Source: Clostridiales bacterium CCNA10 (lineage in GTDB: Bacteria > Bacillota > Clostridia > Oscillospirales > Oscillospiraceae). From it: a stretch of 64,000 bases of DNA. A program made the translations under genes and the position numbers. A model generated the notes under the pieces. It had not been told where the DNA came from and made no database searches. It saw only the letters and a program-made list of their open reading frames with translations. The stretch lies in NCBI GenBank assembly GCA_003573975.1, contig AP018533.1, forward strand, positions 2,542,319 through 2,606,318. The letters run 5' to 3'. Below, in pieces: positions 19,078 to 27,364 of this stretch (position 1 is its first letter; each line of letters opens with the position of its first letter).

Positions 19078-21015
19078 TTATAAGTCCATCATTGATGGGA
19101 GAATTTTGTTGAACATATGGCGCACCTTATCAATCCGGGTGTTTGGGCGGCGTGGCTGAAAAACTGGTTCGCCGCTGGCGATTTGATACCCCTTCAATTC
19201 TGTTAAACAAACGCTTCTCCCGTTTGTATAAAAGGTGAGGTCATTGCGGTACTCTTGCACACAGCGGGCAGGGATTTCGCCAGTAAAAATCACCTCGCTG
19301 TTTTTAACCTGGGTCGTTTCAATACTCGCGCAATATTTTGGTGCGTCATGATAAGCTCTGGAGAGATATTCCTGCGGCGCATAGAGTGTAAAAGAAAGAT
19401 ATGGTTCCAATAGCTGCGTCCCCGCCTTTTTCAACACCTGCTCCAATACAATAGGTGCCAATGACCGAAAGTCTGCGGGAGTGCTGACCGGACTATAATA
19501 AAGCCCATACTCAAAACAGATTTTACAGTCCGTTACCTTCCATCCATACACGCCTTGTTCCAGACCGTAGCGGATACCATCCAATACAGCGTTTTGAAAA
19601 CTCTGATTCAAGTATCCAACGGAAACTTTGCTCTCATACTGCACTCCGGTGCCAAGGGGGAGAGGGGTGACGGACAGCCCGATGGACGCCCAGAATGGAT
19701 TGGGCGGCACTTCGATATGAATGGTGTGACTTACCGCTTTCAATGGCCTCTCCATATAGATGACGGTAGGTTCTTTTGCAGTTGTGTTGAGCTGATATTT
19801 TTCCACCAGAAGATCAGAGATAATTTCCAATTGTACCCGGCCCAAAAAGGAGAGAATGATCTCATGGGTCACAGCGTCTACTTCATAGCGCAGAAGCGGG
19901 TCGGTATCCGCAATTTCTGTCAAGGCGTTTAACAAGCGTTCCCTCTGTTCTGGTTTCTCTGGTGCAATTGTTGTCCGCAGCAAAGGGAGAGGATTGTCGC
20001 TCCACGTTTCACGGGGCAGCAGCAGTTTGTTTCCCAGCACATCATTCAGCCGCAAACTGTCGCAGGGTACAATGACGATCTCGCCCGCATGGGCAATCTC
20101 TGTTCGGACAATCTCACCCTTTGAGGGGATACGCATTTCCGTAATTTTCAGTTTTTCTTTCCCTGCCAAGGCTACGGAATCCCGCAAATGAAGCGTACCG
20201 CTATACAACCGCAGATAGGCAAGGCGTTGGCTCTGGTTTGCGTACTCAACTTTGAACACAGTTCCGCACAATTCAGAGCTGTTCTGCCCGGTGGGTGATT
20301 GGAATGTATCTGTGACCGCTTCAATGAGTTGTCGGATTCCCAAGTTTACCTTGGCACTGCCATGATAGACCGGAAACAGAGAGACGCTTTGGATTCTCCT
20401 GTTTTCCTCCCGCAGAAGTTCTTCTTTGTCCATTGGTTCTCCGGCAATATATTTCTCCAACAATTCATCACAGTCCGCAATCACGGTATCCCAATTCTCC
20501 AGCCCCATGTTTTCCATGATGGATATATCCGGGGAAAGCTGCACGTTCTGCTTAATAATCATATTTGCGGAGAGCTTATCTCGGATAGACTGATACACAC
20601 CTGGCAGGTCAATCCCGTCCTGGTCGATTTTGTTAATAAAGATAACAGTTGGGATTTTCATTACTTGCAGAGCATGAAACAGAATACGGGTCTGCGCCTG
20701 AACGCCGTCTTTTGCAGAAACAACCAAAATCGCTCCGTCAAGAATGGCAAGGGAGCGATAGACCTCCGCTAAGAAATCCATATGCCCAGGAGTATCCACA
20801 ATGTTGACCTTACAATCGTGCCACTGAAAGGAAGTGACCGCCGTTTGAATGGTGATTCCACGCTGCCGCTCTAAAAACATGGTGTCCGTTCTCGTTGTTC
20901 CCTGATCCACACTGCCGGGCGCCTCGATTGCTCCGCTGGTATATAACAGGCTCTCCGTCAAGGTCGTCTTACCTGCGTCTACATGAGCAAGAATGCCAAT
21001 ATTGATGATTTTCAT
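19078..21015 (-). CDS. tet: Tetracycline resistance ribosomal protection protein, Tet(W)/Tet(32)/Tet(O) type
   Basis: 645 residues from [20 protein letters not shown]. GTPase motifs [17 protein letters not shown] and NKID are intact, and the C-terminal loop region [12 protein letters not shown] with [14 protein letters not shown] is typical of Tet(O/W/32) proteins that displace tetracycline from the ribosomal A site. Sections resemble Tet(W) ([19 protein letters not shown]) and others Tet(O) ([15 protein letters not shown]), but many positions differ from both as I recall them, so the allele is unclear. GGAGG lies before the ATG at 21015. Upstream is a tet(M)-type attenuator. It is the main cargo of element B. 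Confidence 0.9.
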   Translation of the reverse strand: MKIINIGILAHVDAGKTTLTESLLYTSGAIEAPGSVDQGTTRTDTMFLERQRGITIQTAVTSFQWHDCKVNIVDTPGHMDFLAEVYRSLAILDGAILVVSAKDGVQAQTRILFHALQVMKIPTVIFINKIDQDGIDLPGVYQSIRDKLSANMIIKQNVQLSPDISIMENMGLENWDTVIADCDELLEKYIAGEPMDKEELLREENRRIQSVSLFPVYHGSAKVNLGIRQLIEAVTDTFQSPTGQNSSELCGTVFKVEYANQSQRLAYLRLYSGTLHLRDSVALAGKEKLKITEMRIPSKGEIVRTEIAHAGEIVIVPCDSLRLNDVLGNKLLLPRETWSDNPLPLLRTTIAPEKPEQRERLLNALTEIADTDPLLRYEVDAVTHEIILSFLGRVQLEIISDLLVEKYQLNTTAKEPTVIYMERPLKAVSHTIHIEVPPNPFWASIGLSVTPLPLGTGVQYESKVSVGYLNQSFQNAVLDGIRYGLEQGVYGWKVTDCKICFEYGLYYSPVSTPADFRSLAPIVLEQVLKKAGTQLLEPYLSFTLYAPQEYLSRAYHDAPKYCASIETTQVKNSEVIFTGEIPARCVQEYRNDLTFYTNGRSVCLTELKGYQIASGEPVFQPRRPNTRIDKVRHMFNKILPSMMDL

Positions 21016-21049
21016 ATGATTGTCCTCCATACAAGGCCCAGAAGGGCGC

Positions 21050-21105
21050 AAAAATCCCCAGCGACAAATACTTTTACCGCTGGGGATGATAGGTAGGACA
21101 CACAT
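21050..21105 (-). promoter_or_regulatory. tet(M)-type attenuator and leader frame
   Basis: On the minus strand ATCCCCAGCG...CGCTGGGGAT followed by TTTTG forms a terminator hairpin (21050-21088). An ATG at 21105 opens a leader of 30 codons ([20 protein letters not shown]) that crosses the hairpin. The WGF segment is also found in tet(M) leaders. Here the leader runs in frame, without a stop, into the tet ATG at 21015. Confidence 0.75.
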
Positions 21106-21162
21106 GAAAACTGCGGCCAAGGCTGGCCGTTGTCTATCACGATATGAAATGAAAAGGCAAAA

Positions 21163-21248
21163 GTATTCTTAAATTGGGTACAAAAACCAAGCCCTCTCCT
21201 TGAGGACGTTTGTCTTTGTTCCCATTATCAAATTTTATTTAAGAATAC
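21163..21248. repeat. 12-bp inverted repeat upstream of the tet gene
   Basis: GTATTCTTAAAT at 21163-21174 is inverted as ATTTAAGAATAC at 21237-21248, flanking the region between the tet leader and the nuclease gene. It could mark the edges of a small insertion or a regulatory stem; no gene lies inside. Confidence 0.55.
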
Positions 21249-21450
21249 CTTGCCGCATATTGATAAACTCCTTTGCTTGGATTTTTATAGTATAGCATAT
21301 CAAATTCCCAAAAGCAACCCTGTTAAGATAAATTTTTTCTGTCACTGCACCTCCATATCTCTCTCGTGTATACGCCATACGCAACTCTTTTCAAAAAAGA
21401 AGTGGACGCGCTGGCAAAGCTGTGGTAGAATGAAACGAAAGAAGGTGAGG

Positions 21451-22395
21451 ATGGTGGAGCTCAAAACGACAATCGCCCAGGGACTGCACGTCACAGATGA
21501 CAGCGCGGGTTATGATGCCGCCTGTAAGCGTGTCCTGTCTGAAAAGGCAATCCTGGCGCGGATTATGAAGTCCTGCCTGGAAGAATACAAGGATTGCGAT
21601 GTCAATGATATTGCCGAGAAGTACATTGAGGGCCAACCCCAGGTGTCCGCCGTCCCGGTGCTGCCGGACGAGGGTGGCACAGTCATCAGCGGCATGGACA
21701 CCGAGGACAAATCGGTGCGCGAGGGGACAGTCACCTATGACATTCGCTTCCGCGCCATCGTTCCCGACTCCGAGGAACAAATTGCCCTCATCATCAACGT
21801 GGAGGCCCAGAACGATTTTTACCCCGGCTATCCGCTGATAAAGCGTGGCATATACTACTGTTGCCGCATGATTTCTTCCCAGTACGGCAGGGAGTTCACT
21901 GGCTCCCATTATGAGAAAATCAAGAAGGTCTACTCCATCTGGATTTGCATGAAACCGCCGCAGTATCGAGAGAACACCATTACCCGGTATCGGCTGGTGG
22001 AAGAATATCTGGTCGGCGAGGGCAAAGAACCCATCAGGAATTATGATTTGCTGTCCATCATCATGCTGTGCCTTGGCGGGCCGGATGGGTCAAATTATGA
22101 CGGCGTATTGCGGATGCTGGATGTGCTTCTCTCCAACGAAACCAGCGAGGCGGAAAAGCGGAAAATTTTGCAGGACGATTACGACATTCAAATGACGCAG
22201 ACAATGGAAAGGGAGGTGTCGGTCATGTGTAATTTGAGCAAGGGCGTTGAGGAAAAAGGCGTTGCTAAAGGTATCTTGTCCTCTATCAAAAACCTCATGG
22301 AAACGATGGGGCTGACCATTGAACAGGCTATGGCGGCGCTGAAAGTCCCGGAGGGCGAACGTCAGAAATATATGGATTTGCTGGAACGGCAGTAA
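21451..22395 (+). CDS. PD-(D/E)XK nuclease-family protein (Rpn/transposase-like)
   Basis: 314 residues starting MVELKTTIAQGLHVTDDSAG. The central part has the nuclease pattern: an Asp in VTYDIRFRA and the ExQ motif in IINVEAQND, followed by KRGIYYCCRMISSQYG. The C-terminus (KGVEEKGVAKGILSSIKNLM, then a helical tail) is usual for PD-(D/E)XK proteins annotated as transposase-like. GAAGGTGAGG precedes the ATG at 21451; the frame is open further upstream but without RBS. It is the only gene of element B on the + strand, placed between tet and the recombinase. The family is reasonably clear, the target is unknown. Confidence 0.75.
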   Translation: MVELKTTIAQGLHVTDDSAGYDAACKRVLSEKAILARIMKSCLEEYKDCDVNDIAEKYIEGQPQVSAVPVLPDEGGTVISGMDTEDKSVREGTVTYDIRFRAIVPDSEEQIALIINVEAQNDFYPGYPLIKRGIYYCCRMISSQYGREFTGSHYEKIKKVYSIWICMKPPQYRENTITRYRLVEEYLVGEGKEPIRNYDLLSIIMLCLGGPDGSNYDGVLRMLDVLLSNETSEAEKRKILQDDYDIQMTQTMEREVSVMCNLSKGVEEKGVAKGILSSIKNLMETMGLTIEQAMAALKVPEGERQKYMDLLERQ

Positions 22396-22397
22396 TG

Positions 22398-22436
22398 ACA
22401 AAAACGCCACGGACTATCGTTGTCCCTGGCGTTTTC
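22398..22436. terminator. Bidirectional terminator between nuclease and recombinase genes
   Basis: AAAACGCCA...TGGCGTTTT with an inner GGAC/GTCC pair forms a hairpin flanked by A and T runs between two convergent genes. Confidence 0.75.
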
Positions 22437-22446
22437 TGTATCTACG

Positions 22447-24807
22447 TTAGCTGACTTGAGCAGCTTCGGCTTCTGCCTGTTTCTTCCTGTGGTAGTTCTC
22501 CCGCCTCGCGGCAAGCATACGTTCATACCGGGCCTGGGCTTCGGGATCTCCGGCGGCAGCGTCCGCATACATTTTCTGACGGGACTTCTTTACCGCTTCT
22601 GACTGTTGCGCTCTCTGCTGCGCCAACTCTGCCGCCGCTACCGGGTCGGTTTCGGCGCGGGCTTTCAAATCCTGCAAAGCCGCCTTTTTCCGATTGCGAT
22701 GGGCTTCCAGCCGTTCCGCTTCTTCTAGGGTGAGAGGCAAACCTGCCTCGGCACATCTGGCAAGTTCTTTCAACGTCCGCTGTTGGGGCTTCGGGGGCTG
22801 TGCGGACTTCTGCCTGTCACGCCACGCTTTGTGCTGCTCGGCTTTCTTCTGGCGGTGCGCCGCAAGCCGCTCCGCTTCCTCCGGGGTGAGATCGGCTCCA
22901 TCCAGCTTGGCGAGTTCCTTCAGTGAGCGTTTGCGAGGCTTCTCTGGCTGACTGGCCTTTTTCTTGTCGCGTTGCTTCTGCTGATAGGCCCGATTGCGCT
23001 CTAACCGCCGTTCTTCCTCCGCCTGTTCCTCCGGGGTCAACAGGCCCGCCCGCTTCCTCGCGGTAAACTCCCGGCGCTCCTGCTTGTACCTCTCATACCG
23101 AACCTGGGCAAGCACCTGGGAGCGTTCCTCTTTCTCTGCCTGTTCCTCCTGCTGGCGGCGTTCTTCCTCCTGCTCCATCGGGGTCACAATGTCGGCGGGA
23201 ACCTCAAACGCGCCAATGAAATTGAAATAGAAATCTAACCGCTGACGGCGCTGCTTTCCCCGTCCGTTGCCCTCATGGACAACGATTTTCTCGATAAACT
23301 CATTGAGAATGGGCGTAGTCAGTTCCGAAAAATCGGTGTACCGCTTGGCAAGGTCGATAAACTCCGTCATTCTCACCCGGTCGGCGTTCCAGTTGTCCAG
23401 CAAGCCCTGCCACTCCGTCATGGAGGCTTCCAGCGCGGCCTGTTCCTCGTCATACTCGGCAAGGAGACGGCTGAAATGCTTATCCGGCAGCTTGCCCGTG
23501 GCGTTGGCCTCGTACAGCTTCTTCACCAGTCCGTCCAGTTCGGCGTGGCGCTTCTTCGCCTGGACAATCTGTTTCCGGCAATCCTTGACTGCTTCCTCCT
23601 GGCGCAGACTGGATGCCTTTCGAACCCGCTGAACAAACTCCTGCTCGTTGTTGCGGACATACCAGCTTATCCGCTGGATGGCGGAGAGGATCGCCGCTTC
23701 CAGCTTTTGCGTGGCAACATAGTGAATGGTGCAATCCTCCATAGGTGCCCGGTATCTGGAACAGGTGAAAGCATCGTCAATGTACTTGCCTTGGACAAGA
23801 CTGTTGTGGTGGGTCAGCTTTGCGCCGCAGTCGGCACAGTAGAGCAGTCCGGTTAAACGGTTAGGGGCATTACTCCGCTTGGGTGTCCGGCGCTTGGTTT
23901 CCCGCAAACGCTGAACATTGTGCCACGTTTCTTCGTCAATGATGGCGGGGACGGCTCCCTCAAATACAAATTGTTCCTCTGGCATTGTCCTGCGGGTGCT
24001 TTTAGTCTTGTAGTTCTCACAGACAGTCTTGCCCAGCACCTTGCGCCCCAGGTACTCCGGCCTTTTAAGAATATAACCCAGGGTGGTGGCAGACCATGCG
24101 TAGGGGTCGCGGTAGCTGTTGGCTCGAACAGGACAGCCGATACGCTTCCAGTGTTCGGAAGGGATGGGGATTTGCTCGGCCCGCAGCGTTCGGGCGATGC
24201 CGTTGACGCTCTGACCGTCCATGACCATCTGAAAGATGCGGCGCACAACGGCGGCAGCTTCCTCGTCGATCACCCACTCGCCCTTTTCTTCTTTTGAGGC
24301 GAGATAGCCATAGGGGACGGCCCCCGAACAGCGCAGGCCCTTTTCCATTCTGGACTTGAAAACGGTCTTGATTTTGCGGCTGGTGTCAGCAACGTACCAC
24401 TCATTTATCACATCCCGGAAGATGGACATAATATCAAATCCATTGGCGGTGTCCAGGTTGTCATTGGCGGCGATAAAGCGGACGTTGTACTCGTCAAAGG
24501 TGCGTTTGAGCAAGCCGACCTCCACCACGTCACGGCCTATTCTGCTCTGGTCTTTGACAATGACGGTAGCCACATTTCCGGCCCGTATCTCGTCCACCAT
24601 AGCGTCCAGGCCGGGCCGCTTGAAGGTCGTTCCCCGCACCCCGTCATCGGTGAAGTGGCGGACATTAGTGAAGCCATTTTTTCGGGCGTAGTCCTCCAGG
24701 ATGCGCTTTTGATTTTCTACGGACACGCTCTCGTCAGACCGCCCATCGTCGTGAGATAACCTTTCGTACAATGCTGTGATTTTACCCTTTTGCTCCTGCT
24801 TCCTCAT
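22447..24807 (-). CDS. Large serine recombinase (TnpX/TndX type) of element B with repeat-rich C-terminus
   Basis: 786 residues. Catalytic domain YERLSHDDGRSDES with the active serine at about residue 18, VIVKDQSRIGRDVVEVG, then a recombinase domain, a zinc ribbon (YCADCGAKL and CSRYRAPMEDC) and coiled coil. It should excise and integrate element B. The last 200 residues are unusual: a unit of roughly 45-50 residues, LTPEEAERLAAHRQKKAEQ...SLKELA, occurs about two and a half times (about 585-710), followed by an Ala/Arg-rich tail. AGGAGGTTACACAC precedes the ATG; the gene lies 55 bases from the virD4 junction. Only the catalytic half resembles the element A enzyme. Confidence 0.92.
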   Translation of the reverse strand: MRKQEQKGKITALYERLSHDDGRSDESVSVENQKRILEDYARKNGFTNVRHFTDDGVRGTTFKRPGLDAMVDEIRAGNVATVIVKDQSRIGRDVVEVGLLKRTFDEYNVRFIAANDNLDTANGFDIMSIFRDVINEWYVADTSRKIKTVFKSRMEKGLRCSGAVPYGYLASKEEKGEWVIDEEAAAVVRRIFQMVMDGQSVNGIARTLRAEQIPIPSEHWKRIGCPVRANSYRDPYAWSATTLGYILKRPEYLGRKVLGKTVCENYKTKSTRRTMPEEQFVFEGAVPAIIDEETWHNVQRLRETKRRTPKRSNAPNRLTGLLYCADCGAKLTHHNSLVQGKYIDDAFTCSRYRAPMEDCTIHYVATQKLEAAILSAIQRISWYVRNNEQEFVQRVRKASSLRQEEAVKDCRKQIVQAKKRHAELDGLVKKLYEANATGKLPDKHFSRLLAEYDEEQAALEASMTEWQGLLDNWNADRVRMTEFIDLAKRYTDFSELTTPILNEFIEKIVVHEGNGRGKQRRQRLDFYFNFIGAFEVPADIVTPMEQEEERRQQEEQAEKEERSQVLAQVRYERYKQERREFTARKRAGLLTPEEQAEEERRLERNRAYQQKQRDKKKASQPEKPRKRSLKELAKLDGADLTPEEAERLAAHRQKKAEQHKAWRDRQKSAQPPKPQQRTLKELARCAEAGLPLTLEEAERLEAHRNRKKAALQDLKARAETDPVAAAELAQQRAQQSEAVKKSRQKMYADAAAGDPEAQARYERMLAARRENYHRKKQAEAEAAQVS

Positions 24808-24862
24808 GTGTGTAACCTCCTGTTTTGTATTTTCACGACCTTTCTATCCTTATTATAGTGAC

Positions 24863-25389
24863 CCTTTCGGGTCGGTTAAGACGTAAGAGGAATGAAGCTG
24901 CATTAGATTAGGTTTGACAAAAAATCTTGTTTTTCCGCTGCCGCTGCCGCCGATCACGACGACGTTCTTATTTCTCGCGTACTTCGGCTGCTTCGGGCGG
25001 CTGTTCATGGTAAGCCGTTCCGTCTGCGTCAAAATGATGTTGTTTTGGAAATCCGGGTCTATGTAGGGCTTTATATCTTCGGCGTTTCCCCATCGGGCAG
25101 AGCCGTACTCCGCGCCCTTGCGGTATTTCTTCGCGTTTTTCCCTTTGACATAGACTATCAAGCGGATAATCACCGCACCGACAATGCCGACAAGCAAATC
25201 CAACGGGTAAACGCTCGGCAAGGCGTTTTCAAAGGCTGCGGAAAATCCTTGTGTGATATTCAGTATCTTTGCAGAAATATCCGCGCCGGGGGCAAGCCGC
25301 ACCGCCTGTCCGACTTTATCAAAGAGATAGACAAAGAACACATAGGGGATATTCGGAAGTATCAGCTTTTTGTAGTTGATCTGCTTCAT
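24863..25389 (-). pseudogene. virD4: virD4/TraG coupling protein, N-terminal fragment (piece 1 of 3)
   Basis: 175 codons from MKQINYKKLILPNIPYVFF to TDPKG. It has two N-terminal membrane segments (about residues 10-26 and 57-78), then GAEYGSARWGNAEDIKPYID and Walker A GGSGSGKTRF. Past TDPKG the frame runs into element B and stops after SL. The ATG overlaps the stop of the PcfB-like gene by 4 bases, the usual arrangement in Tn1549-like elements. As it stands the product would be an anchored N-terminus without the ATPase core. Confidence 0.92.
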
Positions 25390-25859
25390 ATCTCGCGCCC
25401 CCTGTCCATTTTCTTTACCTTGTCGCGGGCGGCGTTAAGCTGCTTCGCCTTGTCCTTTGCAGCGGCAAGGGCTTTGCGGATAGAGGGCTTTTTCTCCCGG
25501 TTCAGCTTCTTTGCGGAAAACTCTTGAAACGCTGCGGTCATAACGTCCGCGTCCCGGCCTTTGAAAAACACAAGGTAACGGGTCTGCTCGCCCTTAACCT
25601 TTTTTAGCGAAAAATCTATGTTGTATTTCTTCGCCGTACTCTCAAAGGCTTTAATATTGCTGTCGGTGATCTCGATGTTGGAAACACCCGCGTTCTGCTT
25701 CATAAGCTGCCGCATGGTCTGTTTCCCATGCGCGGGTTTGCTTTTCTGCTCCAAAAACTTTTGGATTGCTTTCTGTAACGCCTGTTCGGTAAGCCGCGCC
25801 GCGCCTTTTCCCACTTTGACGTATAGGGCAATCGTTTTTTGGGTTACTTCCTCCTGCAA
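25386..25859 (-). CDS. PcfB-like (DUF3801) conjugal transfer protein
   Basis: 157 residues starting MQEEVTQKTIALYVKVGKGA from a TTG codon with AAAGGAG upstream. The N-terminal half and the segment SNIEITDSNIKAFESTAKKY...VFFKGRDADVMTAAFQEF match DUF3801/PcfB proteins, which are encoded directly before the coupling protein in conjugative elements and plasmids. The C-terminus is a basic coiled coil. It overlaps virD4 by 4 bases. Role in relaxosome-coupling contact is likely from the family and context. Confidence 0.85.
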   Translation of the reverse strand: MQEEVTQKTIALYVKVGKGAARLTEQALQKAIQKFLEQKSKPAHGKQTMRQLMKQNAGVSNIEITDSNIKAFESTAKKYNIDFSLKKVKGEQTRYLVFFKGRDADVMTAAFQEFSAKKLNREKKPSIRKALAAAKDKAKQLNAARDKVKKMDRGREI

Positions 25860-25895
25860 GGTATCAACTCCTTTCCCGGTAAAGTGCGGCTATGC

Positions 25896-26840
25896 TCATT
25901 CGCCGCCGTATAAGTCGTGATTGACAAGGGCGGTATAGTAGCTGTCAATGGTACTCGGCGCGTTGAACAGCACCGCTTTTAGATACTGCTTGATGTTGCG
26001 CACTTTGGTTGTGTTCTCCCTCATGCAATCCAAAACAAACTCAATATGGCTGCTGTTCAGCTTCAAAAACTTGGATTTCACCAATTCGGCGGGGTAGTCG
26101 TCCCCGGCAATACGGATTGTCTTTCGGGCTGTGCAGACGGTTTCCAGCATAAGGTCAACAATCTCGTCCAAACGGTCTTTGTCAATTTTGCAGTTTTGAA
26201 TGAGATGGTCGTATTCGATATTGTCCTTGATAATCTCCCTGTAAATCTCTACTGCGCTATTGCTTTTCGCTTCCGTTCTTTTCCTTTCCGGCGGCGTAGC
26301 CGCTTCGCCATGCGCAAAGGGCAAGGGGTTTAGGGAATGGAAAGGAATGGAATCGGTACTTGATAAATCAGTAATTGATTGTTCTTTACTTAATATATCT
26401 TTATTTAATTGCGTTGGATTTTCCAACGTAGGTTTTTCCTGCGTAGGTTTTTCCAACGTTGGATTATCCAATGTTGGATTTTCCAATGTAGGTAAATCCA
26501 ATATAGGCGGCTGTCCGCCGCTGGTAGCTGCTTCCGGCTCTCGCGGCTGCGGCTGCTCGTATATGACGTAATCTGCGCCCCGCAAGCGTCCCTTTTCGTC
26601 GCGCTCCCGGCTGCGCACGATATATCCGGCTTTTTCGAGTTCCTTTACCGCTTCGCGGATTGCGTCGATCTTCTCCCGGTTGATATGGGATAAGCCCGCA
26701 AGGGTATAATCCCAATCTTCGGGCAGCGAAAGCATTTGCGACAACAAGCCCTTTGCCTTTAAGGACAATTCCTTGTTTCGCAAGTGGTGGTTGCTCATAA
26801 CGGTATATCCCGTATTTCGCTCCACTCTGAAAACTGCCAT
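25896..26840 (-). CDS. DUF6017-type replication initiator/helix-turn-helix protein of the conjugative element
   Basis: 314 residues. Residues 1-100 form a winged-helix replication-initiator-like domain (SNHHLRNKELSLKAKGLLSQ, INREKIDAIREAVKELEKAG). A middle linker of five-residue repeats (NPTLE, NPTLD, KPTQE and similar, about residues 118-150) separates it from the DUF6017 domain (IYREIIKDNIEYDHLIQN, ELVKSKFLKLNSSHIEFVL). Proteins of this build are found at the head of the transfer region in Tn1549-like elements. It likely binds the element's DNA in replication or regulation. It is followed by pcfB and virD4 in the same direction. Confidence 0.85.
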   Translation of the reverse strand: MAVFRVERNTGYTVMSNHHLRNKELSLKAKGLLSQMLSLPEDWDYTLAGLSHINREKIDAIREAVKELEKAGYIVRSRERDEKGRLRGADYVIYEQPQPREPEAATSGGQPPILDLPTLENPTLDNPTLEKPTQEKPTLENPTQLNKDILSKEQSITDLSSTDSIPFHSLNPLPFAHGEAATPPERKRTEAKSNSAVEIYREIIKDNIEYDHLIQNCKIDKDRLDEIVDLMLETVCTARKTIRIAGDDYPAELVKSKFLKLNSSHIEFVLDCMRENTTKVRNIKQYLKAVLFNAPSTIDSYYTALVNHDLYGGE

Positions 26841-26968
26841 ATTTCCTCACTTCCTCTCTTGGTATGCGTGGACAATTAGAAAGCCGTTTTCGGCTGTTTT
26901 GGTATTGCAATATGCCCTTTGCCGTTTTCGCGTCTGCAAAGCCGCATGGCACAAGGGCTTTTGCCCGT

Positions 26969-27187
26969 CTATTTGTCCATGCTGGCGTGCGTTTTCCGCG
27001 TCCTTTTGCCGGGGCAATAGGGACACTCTTTGAAAACGCAAAACTCATATTTCCACCCGGGGCGGTAGAAACGGCAAGTGCCGCAATCTTCATCATCTCC
27101 GGCACAACCGGATTGATAGCGGTCAAATCCCGGCTTCTGCTGCATGAGCAATTCAAACGCCCGCTGCTTGCCCTTTGTGAAATACAT
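26969..27187 (-). CDS. Small Cys-rich protein of Tn1549-like elements
   Basis: 72 residues starting MYFTKGKQRAFELLMQQKPG, then CAGDDEDCGTCRFYRPGWKY and CVFKECPYCPG: seven cysteines in three clusters, suggesting a zinc site. AAAGGAGGTGCAG precedes the ATG at 27187. The same small protein is common upstream of the DUF6017 gene in related elements. Function unknown. It is the first gene of the conjugative backbone in this window. Confidence 0.7.
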   Translation of the reverse strand: MYFTKGKQRAFELLMQQKPGFDRYQSGCAGDDEDCGTCRFYRPGWKYEFCVFKECPYCPGKRTRKTHASMDK

Positions 27188-27218
27188 TCCGGCTGCACCT
27201 CCTTTCCTGCGGGCATAA

Positions 27219-27266
27219 AAAAACGGCGTTACTTTCTCCCCCAAAGGGGTTAAGGTAACGCCGTTT
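27219..27266 (-). promoter_or_regulatory. Hairpin upstream of the conjugative-element transcript
   Basis: AAACGGCGTTAC and GTAACGCCGTTT form a 12-bp stem around a CCCCAAAGGGG centre. Followed by T on the minus strand (GCCGTTTTTTTATG), it resembles a terminator placed just before the first gene, so it could insulate the transfer genes or act as an attenuator. Confidence 0.55.
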
Positions 27267-27364
27267 GTGTGCGTATTCAGTTTTTAACACATTCCCTGTC
27301 TATCCGCTGTCCGCAAAACCATTGATTTTATTAGCTTTTTGCCGCTATCGCTATCACACCTCAT

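Larger units (their letters stand above)
16204..24872. mobile_element. Element B: integrative mobilizable element of about 8.65 kb inserted in virD4
   Basis: virD4 is cut at the codons for DPKG/TVL. CCTTTCGGGT occurs at both edges (16204-16213 and 24863-24872), a 10-bp direct repeat, and AATAAGGATAGA occurs inverted just inside both ends (16220-16231, 24843-24854). Cargo: serine recombinase at the 24.8-kb end, PD-(D/E)XK nuclease, tetracycline resistance gene with attenuator, oriT, DUF3847, MobQ relaxase, VLP protein and TnpW. No secretion genes are present. Confidence 0.85.
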
